Assembly: GCA_014281115.1 (NCBI GenBank)
Contig: JACONQ010000004.1
Coordinates: forward strand, 1,984,001 to 2,048,000
Direction: 5' to 3'
From: Laburnicola sp. R22_1
Taxonomy: Eukaryota; Ascomycota; Dothideomycetes; Pleosporales; Didymosphaeriaceae
Length of the DNA stretch: 64,000 nt
Shown one piece after another: positions 24,720 through 37,791 of this stretch; within the stretch, counting starts at the first letter, position 1; each line of letters opens with the position of its first letter. The notes under the pieces were generated by a model. That model was not told the DNA's origin, searched no databases, and was given only the letters and a program-made list of their open reading frames with translations. The translations under genes were made by a program, and so were the position numbers.

Positions 24720-26408
24720 CTGCGCAGCCCATAAGGACATGGAGCTGGGCCTTGCTTAGCGATCTTGATTTAGGCGGTAGGGCTAAGTACTGTGGCCGAC
24801 GTTGATGGGTAGCGAATGTTTGAAGCTGAGTAGATTGGGTAGATGAAGGATCAGTTCGATAGACTACTAGCCAGTGACCACCTAGCCTAGTGAGGCTAGC
24901 AATGTCTTCAACTTGTAACCCTGATAAGTTGGACCGATATAGAGTGTTTCTTCCTAAGTTGAAATGGACGTTTGACGATAATAGTCGGGCTAGAGAGACT
25001 AGGCTTGTAAAGAAGCTTGGTATTAAGGCGACGCGCTTGAGCTTTGTCTTTCTCTGTCCTTGAGGCGTTGATAGGAGTATCTCAACTTCTCCCCATGCCT
25101 AAATAGCCATCTCTGTGCCTCCTGCGAGGACAACATCGTCTGGCGATGCAGGAGCCTTCCATTGGAACTTAGTAGGATTGTTGCAGATGTGGATATTAGT
25201 GGCTGGATCTAGCGTCCATAAGTGGAGGAGTGGGAAGTGTTGTAGCGTTGGCCTGTTATTAAATACTGATGAGTAGACAGCGTAGGCTTCATAGGGAAGG
25301 TCGGCTGCAGGTGCATCGCCTGCGTCGATTTCTATCGAATCAGGTTCTGACCTGTGGCTCCCTTGAACCCTACGCTTCTTATAGCGCTGATTCTTTTCCC
25401 AAATCTTGTTTAGTATGCCTTTCGTATCCTTGGCTTCGTATTCAACTATCTTCTTAGCTTTTTTAGGGTTTTCGACGAATCCTCCTCTGCGCTGTGAGGT
25501 GTCGATGTACGGACACTGTCCCCAATAGTGTAGATCCCCACAGAGACATGGCTTTGATAGCTTTAATAGCTTGTCCTAATAAGGTCTCTTTCTGTTGTTT
25601 TGTCTATATAGAGACTCCTCTTAATTCAATGTAGCTGCAAATGCTTCGCCTTGGATAGTTGATTTTGTTGCGGTCGTACGATAGTAGCGCAGATATCCTA
25701 CTAGTAGTTCAGGTAGTGTTGGCTGGATAGAGTCGCTATCTGAGGCAGTTAAGATAGTTTCCGCGTTGAATACTGTGATGGCGATAGTAGCAGCGTAGCT
25801 AGGGTTAATCTGCCTAATAGCTCGAATGAGGTCCTTGTGAGGTTAGTAGCCATGCGTCTTTGGTAGCTTGAGTTGTTTAGCCCTGTTATAGGTAGTAAGA
25901 AAGGTGCTACACCACTCCTCTAGATTCTCTCTACAAGCATGCAGTACTTTGGCAGTATTGTAGGCTTTCTGGACCTGATATTCTCAATTAGCTGTTGTAG
26001 GGCTGTAGAGCTCCTGTAGCATCTTAAGCTAATTGTGGAGGGACTTTTAGTCCTTGATTTGATAGACTAGGTCCTAAGTAATAGTGTTAGCTACGTGCGC
26101 TTTAATTTGGCCAATCTTATCTTTAGTTCGTCTGTATTCCTTAAGCTCCCTATAGTAGAGACTTATTTCCTGATTGTACTGCGCTCGAGCTTTAGTAGTA
26201 GGTTCTGTCGCTAGCGATCCGTCTTTATTGATAGTTTGAAGCTGGGCAGGTTGCTAAGGCTTGCTAAGCGTTGATGGGGGTGACAGATCTGGATTAATAT
26301 ATCCCTATACGTCTCCAGCCTCTGCGAGCCTTTTGATAGTATAGATCCATAGTTCCCAGTTGTGTGGACCGTGAAGGATGATCGAAGAGCTGGCCTTTGA
26401 CATGGCAA
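24720..26408 (-). pseudogene. Truncated copia Gag-protease fragment
   Basis: On the minus strand a Gag frame starts with ATG at 26408 (MSKASSSIILHGPHNWELW). A CCHC zinc knuckle lies near 25515-25560 (CLCGDLHYWGQC), followed by the protease-region start near 25200 (LWTLDPATNIHICNN) and a conserved linker (VEILLSTPQG ... FTSLVSLARLL) down to about 24980. It stops before the integrase, so the element is 3'-truncated near 24720. In-frame TAG/TAA codons (for example near 26080) indicate moderate RIP. It is a different copia family from the one at 7910. Confidence 0.75.
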
Positions 26409-26639
26409 GATAGAGTAGGCTCGATCAACGAATAGGTAGGTAGGGAGTCAATGTATGTATATGAGTGCGGATTAGGCCGGGCTTATAACTGTAAGTAGTT
26501 GGGTAGTATGTGTAGAAAGTGTATATTATAGAAGTATCTGTGTTCAGATGTGTATATGCCTGTGTATCGTATATGGAGTGATCAGAGGCTCGTATATAGT
26601 AGGCGAGCTGACTCATAAGACTAATGTCGTCATGTGACA
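26409..26639 (-). repeat. Putative 5' LTR of the minus-strand copia fragment
   Basis: Read on the minus strand, a TGTCACATGACGACATT start lies at 26639 and the Gag ATG lies at the other end of this block. The LTR identity is inferred from position and the TG start. There is no second LTR to compare. Confidence 0.45.
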
Positions 26640-27388
26640 TAGCTCTAGGCTGCTTACAAGTATAGTTGCGCAATGTAGCTTTTCCCTAGAAAAAAAAAGG
26701 TATATAGTAAGAGCGTTTTAAAAAGAGAGATTAGTTCTAATTAAAAAAGTGTAATAGAGAAAGTAGACTAATATAATTAATATTAGATAGTATAGGCACA
26801 TTAGTGCTTTTTTAGATAAGTACTTAGAAGTTAGAGATTTAAAAAATATAAAAGAAGGTAAAGAAGTTTCTAAAAGGCCTTTTTATATAGAAAAAATAGT
26901 ATTTTTATAATTATATTACTACTACCTATATTAGTATTAGTAGCTATTAATAAAAAAATCTTTCTATATACTAAAGGTTAAGGCTATAGTTAAGTTATAA
27001 ATCCGCGGTGATTTAGGTTTGTTGCTACTAAGAGATGTAAACTTATGGGCGCCCTAAAAGTCAAAAGTTGGTATTTGGTGCCCGGGAGCTTGGAGTGGCT
27101 GGACTGGGGCAAGAGAGATATAAGGATCGAGGATAGCTGTGATGGTGGGTAGTAGTAGCATCAACTAAAGCTCTCGGAAAACACAGATTGTATTGAGAAG
27201 TTAAGTACAGAAGAAGTAAAGCAGTAATGAGCGTATTGTAGTCGCGCAAAGGCCACAGTCCATGTCTATCCAACGTCATCCCCCGCAACCTCTCCCCCAC
27301 AACCTCTCCCCCACAACCTCTCCCCCGCAACCTCTTCATGCGCTACACATTCCCTAGCATCGAATGCATGATTCTGCTCATGCATCCT

Positions 27389-29862
27389 TCACTCTTCCGC
27401 TTTAAAATCCGTGAATTTCTCGACTTTCTGGTAGACGACTTCCATTGTGATGCCCCGGGCAGCTTCTCCTTCTTGCTCTCGGGGATTTTCCGACTGTTGG
27501 GGCACGACCAATCGTCAGGCAATGTGTGGCCTTCAAGCGGAATGTATTCGACAACCACGAACATGTGCATGCCATTGTCTGTACCCGCAAAGGTGCCGTC
27601 GACCTCATAATCCTACAATTTCACATTAGTCAGTTATTGTATCGTGAAGGGAAGAAAGAGCTGGCGCATCACTTACCTTGGTCGTACCGTCCTTGTATGT
27701 GAATGTCAATGTTCCATTCCAGGTAGAATCCTTCACCTCCGCCGTGCCGGTCCTGACTGTGACGCGGAAATCAGAGTATGGGGGCGCGGTAGCACTCCAC
27801 TCGTGCGAAGCGGTCAGCTCCTTGGTTGTCTCCCACGTATCTTCCTTGGTGTGTTCTTTCCCAACTTCCGTAAAAGCCTCAAATCCTAGGTTAGCAGAAG
27901 CTTCGACCTTGGTCCCAAAAGCACCAGCCGAAGCTGTCAAGGTAGTGGACATAGAAACGGTAACGCCTGCAGTGATACTTGTGGTGTCGCTAACCATGAT
28001 CGAGTTAGATACGGTGGTTGTGTAATCATATCTACCGCCGAGATTCAAGCAAGTTGGGGCGTCGTTGATGCTAGACCACTGTTGCTGGCCATTGTTGCTG
28101 AGCTTCGCTGCATCGACACCGGCGATGATATTTCCATGTTTGACAGATCCTATCTTGAGATCTGATTTGATGGGGCCGTCCTGGATCCACAGTGGCTTCA
28201 TAGCCCGGATTTGATCTTTCTCGGCAACGCCGTTAGGACGCGCCCAGAGGCCGGAAAATCCAATGAGGCTGTATTGATCCTTATTCGGAGCCCCCCACCT
28301 TTCAAGCTTGGCATCTGGACGAGTAGAGGGGTTCGAAGCTCCGAAAATTGGGGTGATATTTTGTTCCTTCTCAATGTCGCCATTGCCTAGGAGAAATTAG
28401 TATGGTTTGATTTAGGATGTCTTGATAAGAATATTGGCTGTGCGACGGTGCGACCATAATAGGATTGCGGGGAGTCCATATCCATACCTTTGATCTTGTA
28501 AGTGTTGTAGATAAATTGGAGGCTGTAAACTCCTCCTTCGCCGTTGTTATTCCGCTCCTTCGAGTTCCAGGCTTCGATTCCGACGACGAATTGATTTTCT
28601 TCGAAGATAATCTCTGCAGATTCGTCCGTAGAAGTCTTCGCTCCTCTCAGAGGTCCCGTGAACGTGGTAACTCCATCAGACCAAGTTAACTGCAGGGAAG
28701 TCGCCAAATTAGCCCGGTGCAAACTATTGAATGGATTCCATGTGGAAGCACTTACCTGCATGGTACTAACGTATTGAGCTCTTCTCCACAATTTGATAGA
28801 TTTCAGGAATGATCTACCTAGTCTCTGAGGACTCAAGAGTGTGATGTCGGCATCTGTGAAATAACCCTCATAGCCAATGGAATGTTGACCAGCGTAGGGA
28901 TCGCTTTTGATATCAACGATCATGCGAGACTTGGTGGTAGGATGCGACGTCCAAACGGGCTACGTTGAACACACCAGTTAGTAAACAATACAGACAAAGT
29001 TTCATAGTTACACGTAGGGCATCTTACCATAATGGCCTGCATGCCAATATTGGTGCCATACATATATAGCTCAAAACTGTTGATGTACTGGAGATTCGCA
29101 GAAATGCTCTTTTCGATTGGGGATCCCTCGGGAAATACGTTACCCGCCGCGATGAAGTGACGAGGATAATAATCGCGTCCTAGGCCCTGGGGTAAGTTCT
29201 TGCTGCGATCTCTTCCAAAATAAGGCGACCATCGTCCTTTGTTGGATTGGAATTGGAGTCCAATAATCGAGTCCTGGTGTTGGCTCGTCTCAAATGTTTC
29301 GACATGCATGAACTAGATTGTCGAACACAATCAGTAATCATACCCGAGTATAATGACTCCGATAGAGAACTACAGGGGAGCTTACAGTTATAACTTCGTC
29401 TGTTGGAGAAAATGATTAGCGGTGTCACTTCCTTTCTGGGCTTCGGGAATCTGTACCATCCAGGAGCCTCCAGGTCTCATATACTGCTGTCCCGGAGGGT
29501 GCCCAGTCCGAAGAACCATGCACCTGGGTCTTTCCATCCTGCCAGGTTACACGAAAGTCCCATATCCTCTTATTGCTGTGGAAAACCCTAATCTCACGGA
29601 TTGGGGTAGGGTTCGAGCCGAAGTTTTTATAATACGGGTCTTTGCCTATGTGGTTATTACTCTGTCCCATCCACTTGCCTGGGCGTGGTGCAGAGCATCT
29701 CTGGATTGCAAAGGTCCCCGAAATATCGCGAGGTGCGATATGTGTAAATTCTTCGGGCAATGCCTCGGGGCTCGTGGTCAAAGGGATCGAGACGGCGGAA
29801 ATGAGAGTGATGGGAAGCGCCAAAGCAGCGACGCTACGCCAGAATAAAGTTGCGGTCCTCAT
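27389..29862 (-). CDS. Secreted aerolysin-like pore-former-like protein, left copy (frame broken in exon 7)
   Basis: Seven exons on the minus strand: 29862-29457, 29399-29386, 29312-29018, 28959-28756, 28689-28488, 28386-27677, 27612-27389. The start is followed by a hydrophobic signal peptide (about residues 5-24). The first half has repeated beta-rich blocks (FRVTWQDG, LTWSDGVTTF, YSLQFIYN) reminiscent of jacalin-like lectin domains. The second half has a long Ser/Thr-alternating stretch (SITAGVTVSMSTTLTASAG) followed by TVRTGTAEV, the look of the membrane-inserting hairpin and scaffold of aerolysin-fold proteins. Such proteins oligomerise on target membranes; target and role here are unknown. 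In this copy a run of four G (gene sense) in exon 7, near 27460, shifts the last roughly 25 codons, so the frame ends at 27343. The other arm has five G there. Exon 6 is in phase in this copy. The family call rests on pattern only. Confidence 0.6.
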
Positions 29863-31494
29863 CCTTGGCGAGTAATTCGTAGTCGTTCGAGGATGTTGCT
29901 GAAGAGAAGGATAGCCATTACTGCGTGGAATGCTTCAGCTATTTGTATTCTCGACGCCGACACTCTGGCTTGGCAAGAGAGCACATTTGCTCGTAATGCG
30001 CAACCCTTTCAAGTATCGACAATGCCAAAGCTTAGAATCTACACCGCCAAGGTAAATACAAAGAAGCACCCTGCGTCAAGAGCAGGGGTCCAGACACCAG
30101 ACCTCAGCTGGTATTGAATGTGTTATTTACTTCTGTTAGAGACTCTCATTGGTCGAGGTTCCTAAACAAGCTAGAAAAAAAACCTTGTAACAGCATCTAT
30201 TCACAACCCTTGCACACCCCGTCGTATGCAGCTGGACGATGTAACCTGGGGCTGGGGAACACTACCCCGTATAGGGCTGAGCCCGAGATTTCGATCTTGA
30301 TGGGTGGCCCTGGATTTGTCCTCGTTAAACAGCGCGGGCGCCACATCTCCCATCCCCCTGCAGCAGCAGGTCGCCTCGATATATGGGCTGAGAAAGACCT
30401 TGGAACGCGCACGTGCCTGCTAGGTGCATATACCAAGACGTTGGGTTTTTGGCAGCTGGACTGGAGCTAACGGGCTGGGATTTAGACCAAGGCGGATAAA
30501 GTAGCCGCCAAGCTCAGAAAATTCCAAAGAAAATTCTTTCGGAGTGGTACTTCGCAAAAATAATTTATTGCAAATGTTATGAAAAGTTCATCACTACTCC
30601 ATCGCCTACAAGACATCGGACTCGTAAACCGGCCAAGATTGTCCAGATCTACCCACGTCTAAAGCTCTGCACCTTCAGTTGTGAATGTAAACTTGAACGT
30701 GGATCACCGCTGCGCAAATCTAAACGAGGTTGGCAATGCATGTCTCGATTATGCATGAGGAAAACGTGTACGAGCGCCGAGTCTAACGGCTACTTCGGCA
30801 AGGCCGTCGAACCGTAAGCGACCATCAGGAGCCTCAGCTGTCATGCAATTAACATTCAGCGCGAATACAAGCGCCACCGTGTGCCTTGCAAAGGTAGCAG
30901 ACAGGGACACAACCGTTAGGGCTACCTTGCACATAGATCTCGAGGGCTAGCACTGTCCATTTTGGGAAGCGCAGGTATGTCTAGAGCGCCCAATCAACGG
31001 AATCTCACGGCGCAAGGCTAGTACTCAATTGGGAGTTATTTGAGATCATGCTTCCTGTTCTCGATACCAAGGGTTCTACCGTTGGACGCTGTCGTGGTCG
31101 TGCTGAATGACCTTGAAAACCTTCCAGGAAAGCCCATATTTGGCATCACGCTCGTATGTTGATGAAAAGAAGCGCACTTGTGTGCATATATCGTACGATC
31201 TTTCTTATTGCGGAGCGAGGAACGAGCGAAGCAATATCTATTCAGGCTTGCGGAAAAAAAAACATGCCCTTCATGCCCCTCCTCGTTACCCTAATAGGCA
31301 AGTTTTTGCTTACTCAGCCGAAAATCGGCCAATCTTCGGCTATACGGGCCAATCGCAGGCGCTGCATCTGCACAGCCACTGCGCGCGCGCACCAGCCACA
31401 GAACACCAATATTTGCGCCACACAGGCGCGTACTTCGACGATTTTGCTCTGCGCGGGCTGCTCTGCGCGGGCGCCACCTACCTACGCAGGCGCC

Positions 31495-31517
31495 ACCTAC
31501 CTACCTACCTACCTACC
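31495..31517. repeat. CCTA tetranucleotide microsatellite (left arm)
   Basis: Five to six CCTA units at the inner edge of the gene island, next to GCGCCACCTACC variants. The mirror copy is at 36140-36162 with the same length. Confidence 0.8.
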
Positions 31518-31649
31518 TGCGCCACCTACCCCTACCTGCGCGCATTCGAATCGCGCGCTCGCCCTTCACCTTTTTGTATGTTGCTTAGCCAACTTAATTG
31601 ATTTTTCTCGGTGGGCAAAATAGTATTAGTAATAGTATTAGTCACCTAC

Positions 31650-33525
31650 CCTACTACTAGTTAACGTGTCCGATCACTTATCTGCGCGGAACACTTATCC
31701 GCGTACTCTACTAAAATTATAACGCGTCTTCTTATAATAGCTCTACAACCACGTAATAAAATATATAGCAAATAGATCTATTAGATGCGCGCTATCTAGT
31801 AGTATACTAAGTTCCTTTATAACCTTATTCATAACACTTGCTGCAGGTTAGTAGTGCTTAAGGCCTACTTAGCTGCCCCGCCTACTCTATCTGCTAGAGC
31901 CCCTTTTAGCCTCTATAGTAAGTAATTAACCTTTCTCTACCTACAAAGCTTCTCTACAAGCTATATACTATTAGTGCTATTGCTTCTTACGCTATTAGCG
32001 CTAATTTACCTATTAAAGCTTCTTATTCTTCTCTATAAGAATTATTACTAAATTTATTATAATTTAATAACCTTTAATAAGCTAGCGGATAGCGTAGGTA
32101 GTAGGGCTCTAAGAAGGCTAACTAAGACGACCCTAGATAAGTTAAGCCTGCTACTCTAGCTAAGTAATAGTATATAGCGTCTCTGCTATCTATATAACCT
32201 TAGCGTTAGCTGCTGTCTCTAGTAGAGATAGCGTTCTAACTACTATTAGCAATAATAGGACACGCTCTGTATAGGCTAGAACTAGTCCTATTACCTAGAA
32301 GCTAGCCTAAATATTCTGCTCTAAGAGAACTATCTCTCTAATACTTAGATAGATCTATAGGAAGTTCTACTTATTAATATAAAAGATACGTTATTGCGTA
32401 AGCTTAGATACCTAATAGCTATACGCAATCTTAAGAGGCAAGAAGCAGCTAATATTAAGCAGCTAGAGGAGGTGCAACGTATGTGCTAGTATATAGAGCG
32501 TAATAATCTTATTCTCTCTATAGAACTAGTTAAACTTAGGCGTTACGTAGCTACTATAGCTATTAAGAATAAGTAGCTAGTATACCTCTACTATATAAGC
32601 CTTAGTATGCTAGTAGAAGTGCTTTACCTACTTAAGGCTAAGCTTATCTATTATCTAGCCGTTATTACTAAGAGTAATAACCTAGTTAGGTAGAAGGCCT
32701 TAATACTAGCTAGCTTAGTAGAGCTTTCCTAGTAGGATTATAAAGGGTAAGATAGACTAGCTAGATAGGCTAATATACTTAATTACTGTTACCTACTCGC
32801 GATTGCCTAGCTATATAGTTACTACCTAGCTAACTATCTTAGAGCTTATAATAACTTTTAACGTTATAGTAATACCTATTATAAAGCTAGTCTTATTAAA
32901 GTTATAAATATCTATATTAAGAATGCTATATAACTAACGCGTCTTCTCTATAAGCTTAAACTACGCGTAGATTATAACTAGATTCTTAGATCTTACGCGC
33001 TATAAGTAGAACTTATAATTCTACTTTATCTAAAGCTCTAGCTAGCAGTTAATAAAGCAAGATATTTATTTCTAGCTAACTAGCTAGAAAGAAGGTTCTT
33101 AGCCACGCGCGGTAAGTAGATTATCTAGTATTTATTATACGTTAATAATCTAGGACGGAAATTCTTATTAGTTAAGGTCTAGAATCTACTAAATAAGAGA
33201 CTGCTCTTTAATAGGGTCTAGCTTACGTTTCTTAGCATTACTTTAGCCTTAAGAGAGGGTGCCGTTAACGCGTTAAAAAGGGTTATTTATAGAATATTAT
33301 ATATAGCTATAGCCTTTTAATAGCTTAAAATTTACTTATATTAAAAGGTATACTTTAATAGAGCTAGTCTACCTTCTTTTAGAGCTGCTAATTATTCTAC
33401 GTAGGTAGCATTATAAGTATTATAAAAAGACGCGTCGCGATTTTAGTAGGGTAGCTAAATAAGTAATCTAGCTAAATAAGTAATCTAGCTAAATAAGTAA
33501 TTAGATACGTTAATTAGCTACCTGC
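31650..33525 (-). mobile_element. Decayed pogo/Fot1-type transposon in the left arm
   Basis: The minus-strand frame shows remnants of the DDE_1 transposase: IYNFNKTSF (first block, Asp to Asn), LLILNSYSSY (second block) and ASF*VIGL near the C-terminus, all riddled with TAG/TAA. The ends are degenerate inverted repeats built on CACTTATC(T/C)GCG units: the left end near 31655-31735 is well preserved, and the right end near 33440-33520 has C-to-T changed copies (ACTTATTTAGCTAG repeated three times). Ends are approximate. Confidence 0.65.
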
Positions 33526-33739
33526 CTACTTACGTAGGTAAGAGTAAATATAGTAGCTAAAGCTATATATAGTAGAGGTTAGTTTTAATATATTAAAATA
33601 TATTTAATATATATACTAACGTTTCACTACCAAGCGGACGGCACTACTAAGCGGGCGGTTCTAAAACCTATAGAAAATCAAGCTTAGTAAGCAGCTCTAT
33701 CTCTATAACTACTAATTAGAATTAGCTATAAATTTTATA

Positions 33740-33917
33740 CTAGGGCTGCACCTAAGTATATATTATTATTCTAGAATATCTAAGGCCTAGCTTATATAAG
33801 AAGCTAGCTATTTAGAGAAAGCTTCTTTTAGCCCCCACCTTTTTAGTATCTTAATAACTACTAGTTCTAGAGCTTAGTAATCTTAGAATACTACTACTAG
33901 TATATATATACATCTAC
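33740..33917. other. 178-bp unique spacer of the inverted duplication
   Basis: The arms stop matching after AATTTTATA (ending 33739) and resume at TATAAAATT (starting 33918). The spacer is AT-rich apart from TTTTAGCCCCCACC near its middle and shows no gene. Confidence 0.9.
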
Positions 33918-34131
33918 TATAAAATTTATAGCTAATTCTAATTAGTAGTTATAGAGATAGAGCTGCTTACTAAGCTTGATTTTCTATAGGTTTTAGAACC
34001 GCCCGCTTAGTAGTGCCGTCCGCTTGGTAGTGAAACGTTAGTATATATATTAAATATATTTTAATATATTAAAACTAACCTCTACTATATATAGCTTTAG
34101 CTACTATATTTACTCTTACCTACGTAAGTAG

Positions 34132-36007
34132 GCAGGTAGCTAATTAACGTATCTAATTACTTATTTAGCTAGATTACTTATTTAGCTAGATTACTTATTT
34201 AGCTACCCTACTAAAATCGCGACGCGTCTTTTTATAATACTTATAATGCTACCTACGTAGAATAATTAGCAGCTCTAAAAAGAAGGTAGACTAGCTCTAT
34301 TAAAGTATACCTTTTAATATAAGTAAATTTTAAGCTATTAAAAGGCTATAGCTATATATAATATTCTATAAATAACCCTTTTTAACGCGTTAACGGCACC
34401 CTCTCTTAAGGCTAAAGTAATGCTAAGAAACGTAAGCTAGACCCTATTAAAGAGCAGTCTCTTATTTAGTAGATTCTAGACCTTAACTAATAAGAATTTC
34501 CGTCCTAGATTATTAACGTATAATAAATACTAGATAATCTACTTACCGCGCGTGGCTAAGAACCTTCTTTCTAGCTAGTTAGCTAGAAATAAATATCTTG
34601 CTTTATTAACTGCTAGCTAGAGCTTTAGATAAAGTAGAATTATAAGTTCTACTTATAGCGCGTAAGATCTAAGAATCTAGTTATAATCTACGCGTAGTTT
34701 AAGCTTATAGAGAAGACGCGTTAGTTATATAGCATTCTTAATATAGATATTTATAACTTTAATAAGACTAGCTTTATAATAGGTATTACTATAACGTTAA
34801 AAGTTATTATAAGCTCTAAGATAGTTAGCTAGGTAGTAACTATATAGCTAGGCAATCGCGAGTAGGTAACAGTAATTAAGTATATTAGCCTATCTAGCTA
34901 GTCTATCTTACCCTTTATAATCCTACTAGGAAAGCTCTACTAAGCTAGCTAGTATTAAGGCCTTCTACCTAACTAGGTTATTACTCTTAGTAATAACGGC
35001 TAGATAATAGATAAGCTTAGCCTTAAGTAGGTAAAGCACTTCTACTAGCATACTAAGGCTTATATAGTAGAGGTATACTAGCTACTTATTCTTAATAGCT
35101 ATAGTAGCTACGTAACGCCTAAGTTTAACTAGTTCTATAGAGAGAATAAGATTATTACGCTCTATATACTAGCACATACGTTGCACCTCCTCTAGCTGCT
35201 TAATATTAGCTGCTTCTTGCCTCTTAAGATTGCGTATAGCTATTAGGTATCTAAGCTTACGCAATAACGTATCTTTATATTAATAAGTAGAACTTCCTAT
35301 AGATCTATCTAAGTATTAGAGAGATAGTTCTCTTAGAGCAGAATATTTAGGCTAGCTTCTAGGTAATAGGACTAGTTCTAGCCTATACAGAGCGTGTCCT
35401 ATTATTGCTAATAGTAGTTAGAACGCTATCTCTACTAGAGACAGCAGCTAACGCTAAGGTTATATAGATAGCAGAGACGCTATATACTATTACTTAGCTA
35501 GAGTAGCAGGCTTAACTTATCTAGGGTCGTCTTAGTTAGCCTTCTTAGAGCCCTACTACCTACGCTATCCGCTAGCTTATTAAAGGTTATTAAATTATAA
35601 TAAATTTAGTAATAATTCTTATAGAGAAGAATAAGAAGCTTTAATAGGTAAATTAGCGCTAATAGCGTAAGAAGCAATAGCACTAATAGTATATAGCTTG
35701 TAGAGAAGCTTTGTAGGTAGAGAAAGGTTAATTACTTACTATAGAGGCTAAAAGGGGCTCTAGCAGATAGAGTAGGCGGGGCAGCTAAGTAGGCCTTAAG
35801 CACTACTAACCTGCAGCAAGTGTTATGAATAAGGTTATAAAGGAACTTAGTATACTACTAGATAGCGCGCATCTAATAGATCTATTTGCTATATATTTTA
35901 TTACGTGGTTGTAGAGCTATTATAAGAAGACGCGTTATAATTTTAGTAGAGTACGCGGATAAGTGTTCCGCGCAGATAAGTGATCGGACACGTTAACTAG
36001 TAGTAGG
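34132..36007 (+). mobile_element. Decayed pogo/Fot1-type transposon in the right arm
   Basis: Mirror copy of the element at 31650-33525 with the same RIP-type stops. Since both copies carry the same mutations, the decay preceded the duplication. Confidence 0.65.
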
Positions 36008-36139
36008 GTAGGTGACTAATACTATTACTAATACTATTTTGCCCACCGAGAAAAATCAATTAAGTTGGCTAAGCAACATACAAAAAGGTGAAGGGCGAGC
36101 GCGCGATTCGAATGCGCGCAGGTAGGGGTAGGTGGCGCA

Positions 36140-36162
36140 GGTAGGTAGGTAGGTAGGTAGGT
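36140..36162. repeat. TAGG tetranucleotide microsatellite (right arm)
   Basis: Mirror of the microsatellite at 31495-31517, identical in length, although such arrays normally change quickly. Confidence 0.8.
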
Positions 36163-37791
36163 GGCGCCTGCGTAGGTAGGTGGCGCCCGCGCAGAGCAGC
36201 CCGCGCAGAGCAAAATCGTCGAAGTACGCGCCTGTGTGGCGCAAATATTGGTGTTCTGTGGCTGGTGCGCGCGCGCAGTGGCTGTGCAGATGCAGCGCCT
36301 GCGATTGGCCCGTATAGCCGAAGATTGGCCGATTTTCGGCTGAGTAAGCAAAAACTTGCCTATTAGGGTAACGAGGAGGGGCATGAAGGGCATGTTTTTT
36401 TTTCCGCAAGCCTGAATAGATATTGCTTCGCTCGTTCCTCGCTCCGCAATAAGAAAGATCGTACGATATATGCACACAAGTGCGCTTCTTTTCATCAACA
36501 TACGAGCGTGATGCCAAATATGGGCTTTCCTGGAAGGTTTTCAAGGTCATTCAGCACGACCACGACAGCGTCCAACGGTAGAACCCTTGGTATCGAGAAC
36601 AGGAAGCATGATCTCAAATAACTCCCAATTGAGTACTAGCCTTGCGCCGTGAGATTCCGTTGATTGGGCGCTCTAGACATACCTGCGCTTCCCAAAATGG
36701 ACAGTGCTAGCCCTCGAGATCTATGTGCAAGGTAGCCCTAACGGTTGTGTCCCTGTCTGCTACCTTTGCAAGGCACACGGTGGCGCTTGTATTCGCGCTG
36801 AATGTTAATTGCATGACAGCTGAGGCTCCTGATGGTCGCTTACGGTTCGACGGCCTTGCCGAAGTAGCCGTTAGACTCGGCGCTCGTACACGTTTTCCTC
36901 ATGCATAATCGAGACATGCATTGCCAACCTCGTTTAGATTTGCGCAGCGGTGATCCACGTTCAAGTTTACATTCACAACTGAAGGTGCAGAGCTTTAGAC
37001 GTGGGTAGATCTGGACAATCTTGGCCGGTTTACGAGTCCGATGTCTTGTAGGCGATGGAGTAGTGATGAACTTTTCATAACATTTGCAATAAATTATTTT
37101 TGCGAAGTACCACTCCGAAAGAATTTTCTTTGGAATTTTCTGAGCTTGGCGGCTACTTTATCCGCCTTGGTCTAAATCCCAGCCCGTTAGCTCCAGTCCA
37201 GCTGCCAAAACCCAACGTCTTGGTATATGCACCTAGCAGGCACGTGCGCGTTCCAAGGTCTTTCTCAGCCCATATATCGAGGCGACCTGCTGCTGCAGGG
37301 GATGGGAGATGTGGCGCCCGCGCTGTTTAACGAGGACAAATCCAGGGCCACCCATCAAGATCGAAATCTCGGGCTCAGCCCTATACGGGGTAGTGTTCCC
37401 CAGCCCCAGGTTACATCGTCCAGCTGCATACGACGGGGTGTGCAAGGGTTGTGAATAGATGCTGTTACAAGGTTTTTTTCTAGCTTGTTTAGGAACCTCG
37501 ACCAATGAGAGTCTCTAACAGAAGTAAATAACACATTCAATACCAGCTGAGGTCTGGTGTCTGGACCCCTGCTCTTGACGCAGGGTGCTTCTTTGTATTT
37601 ACCTTGGCGGTGTAGATTCTAAGCTTTGGCATTGTCGATACTTGAAAGGGTTGCGCATTACGAGCAAATGTGCTCTCTTGCCAAGCCAGAGTGTCGGCGT
37701 CGAGAATACAAATAGCTGAAGCATTCCACGCAGTAATGGCTATCCTTCTCTTCAGCAACATCCTCGAACGACTACGAATTACTCGCCAAGG

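Larger units (their letters stand above)
26659..33739 (+). repeat. Left arm of a large inverted duplication
   Basis: The 7081-bp arm is the reverse complement of 33918-40996. Paired reading frames in both arms translate identically, including non-genic ones, and coordinate sums stay at 67652-67657 throughout. The drift is explained by twelve one-base homopolymer differences that I located. The arm holds, from outside in: AT-rich DNA (26660-27010), a 4.6-kb gene island (27010-31620), and a decayed pogo element (about 31650-33525). I saw no substitution, but I did not align every base. Confidence 0.95.

Noticed and set aside
24104..24740. Several overlapping frames downstream of the Ppo gene
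   Set aside because: Both strands carry similar-length frames with no motifs; likely non-coding or transposon-derived.
29425..29847. 141-codon plus-strand frame opposite exon 1 of the toxin-like gene
   Set aside because: A shadow of the coding exon on the other strand; the sense strand has a signal peptide and consistent introns.
30749..30934. 61-residue frame with a hydrophobic start, present in both arms of the inverted duplication (mirror at 36723-36908)
   Set aside because: It could be a tiny secreted protein, but duplication alone preserves it and there is no independent support such as motifs or splicing.
31107..31623. Overlapping 155- and 164-codon frames in both arms
   Set aside because: Two long frames overlap in the same strand over microsatellite and GC-rich DNA; neither has a recognisable domain.
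36120..36170. Regular short repeats considered as a CRISPR-like or telomere-like array
   Set aside because: It is a simple GGTA/CCTA microsatellite without spacers and is not the TTAGGG telomere unit.
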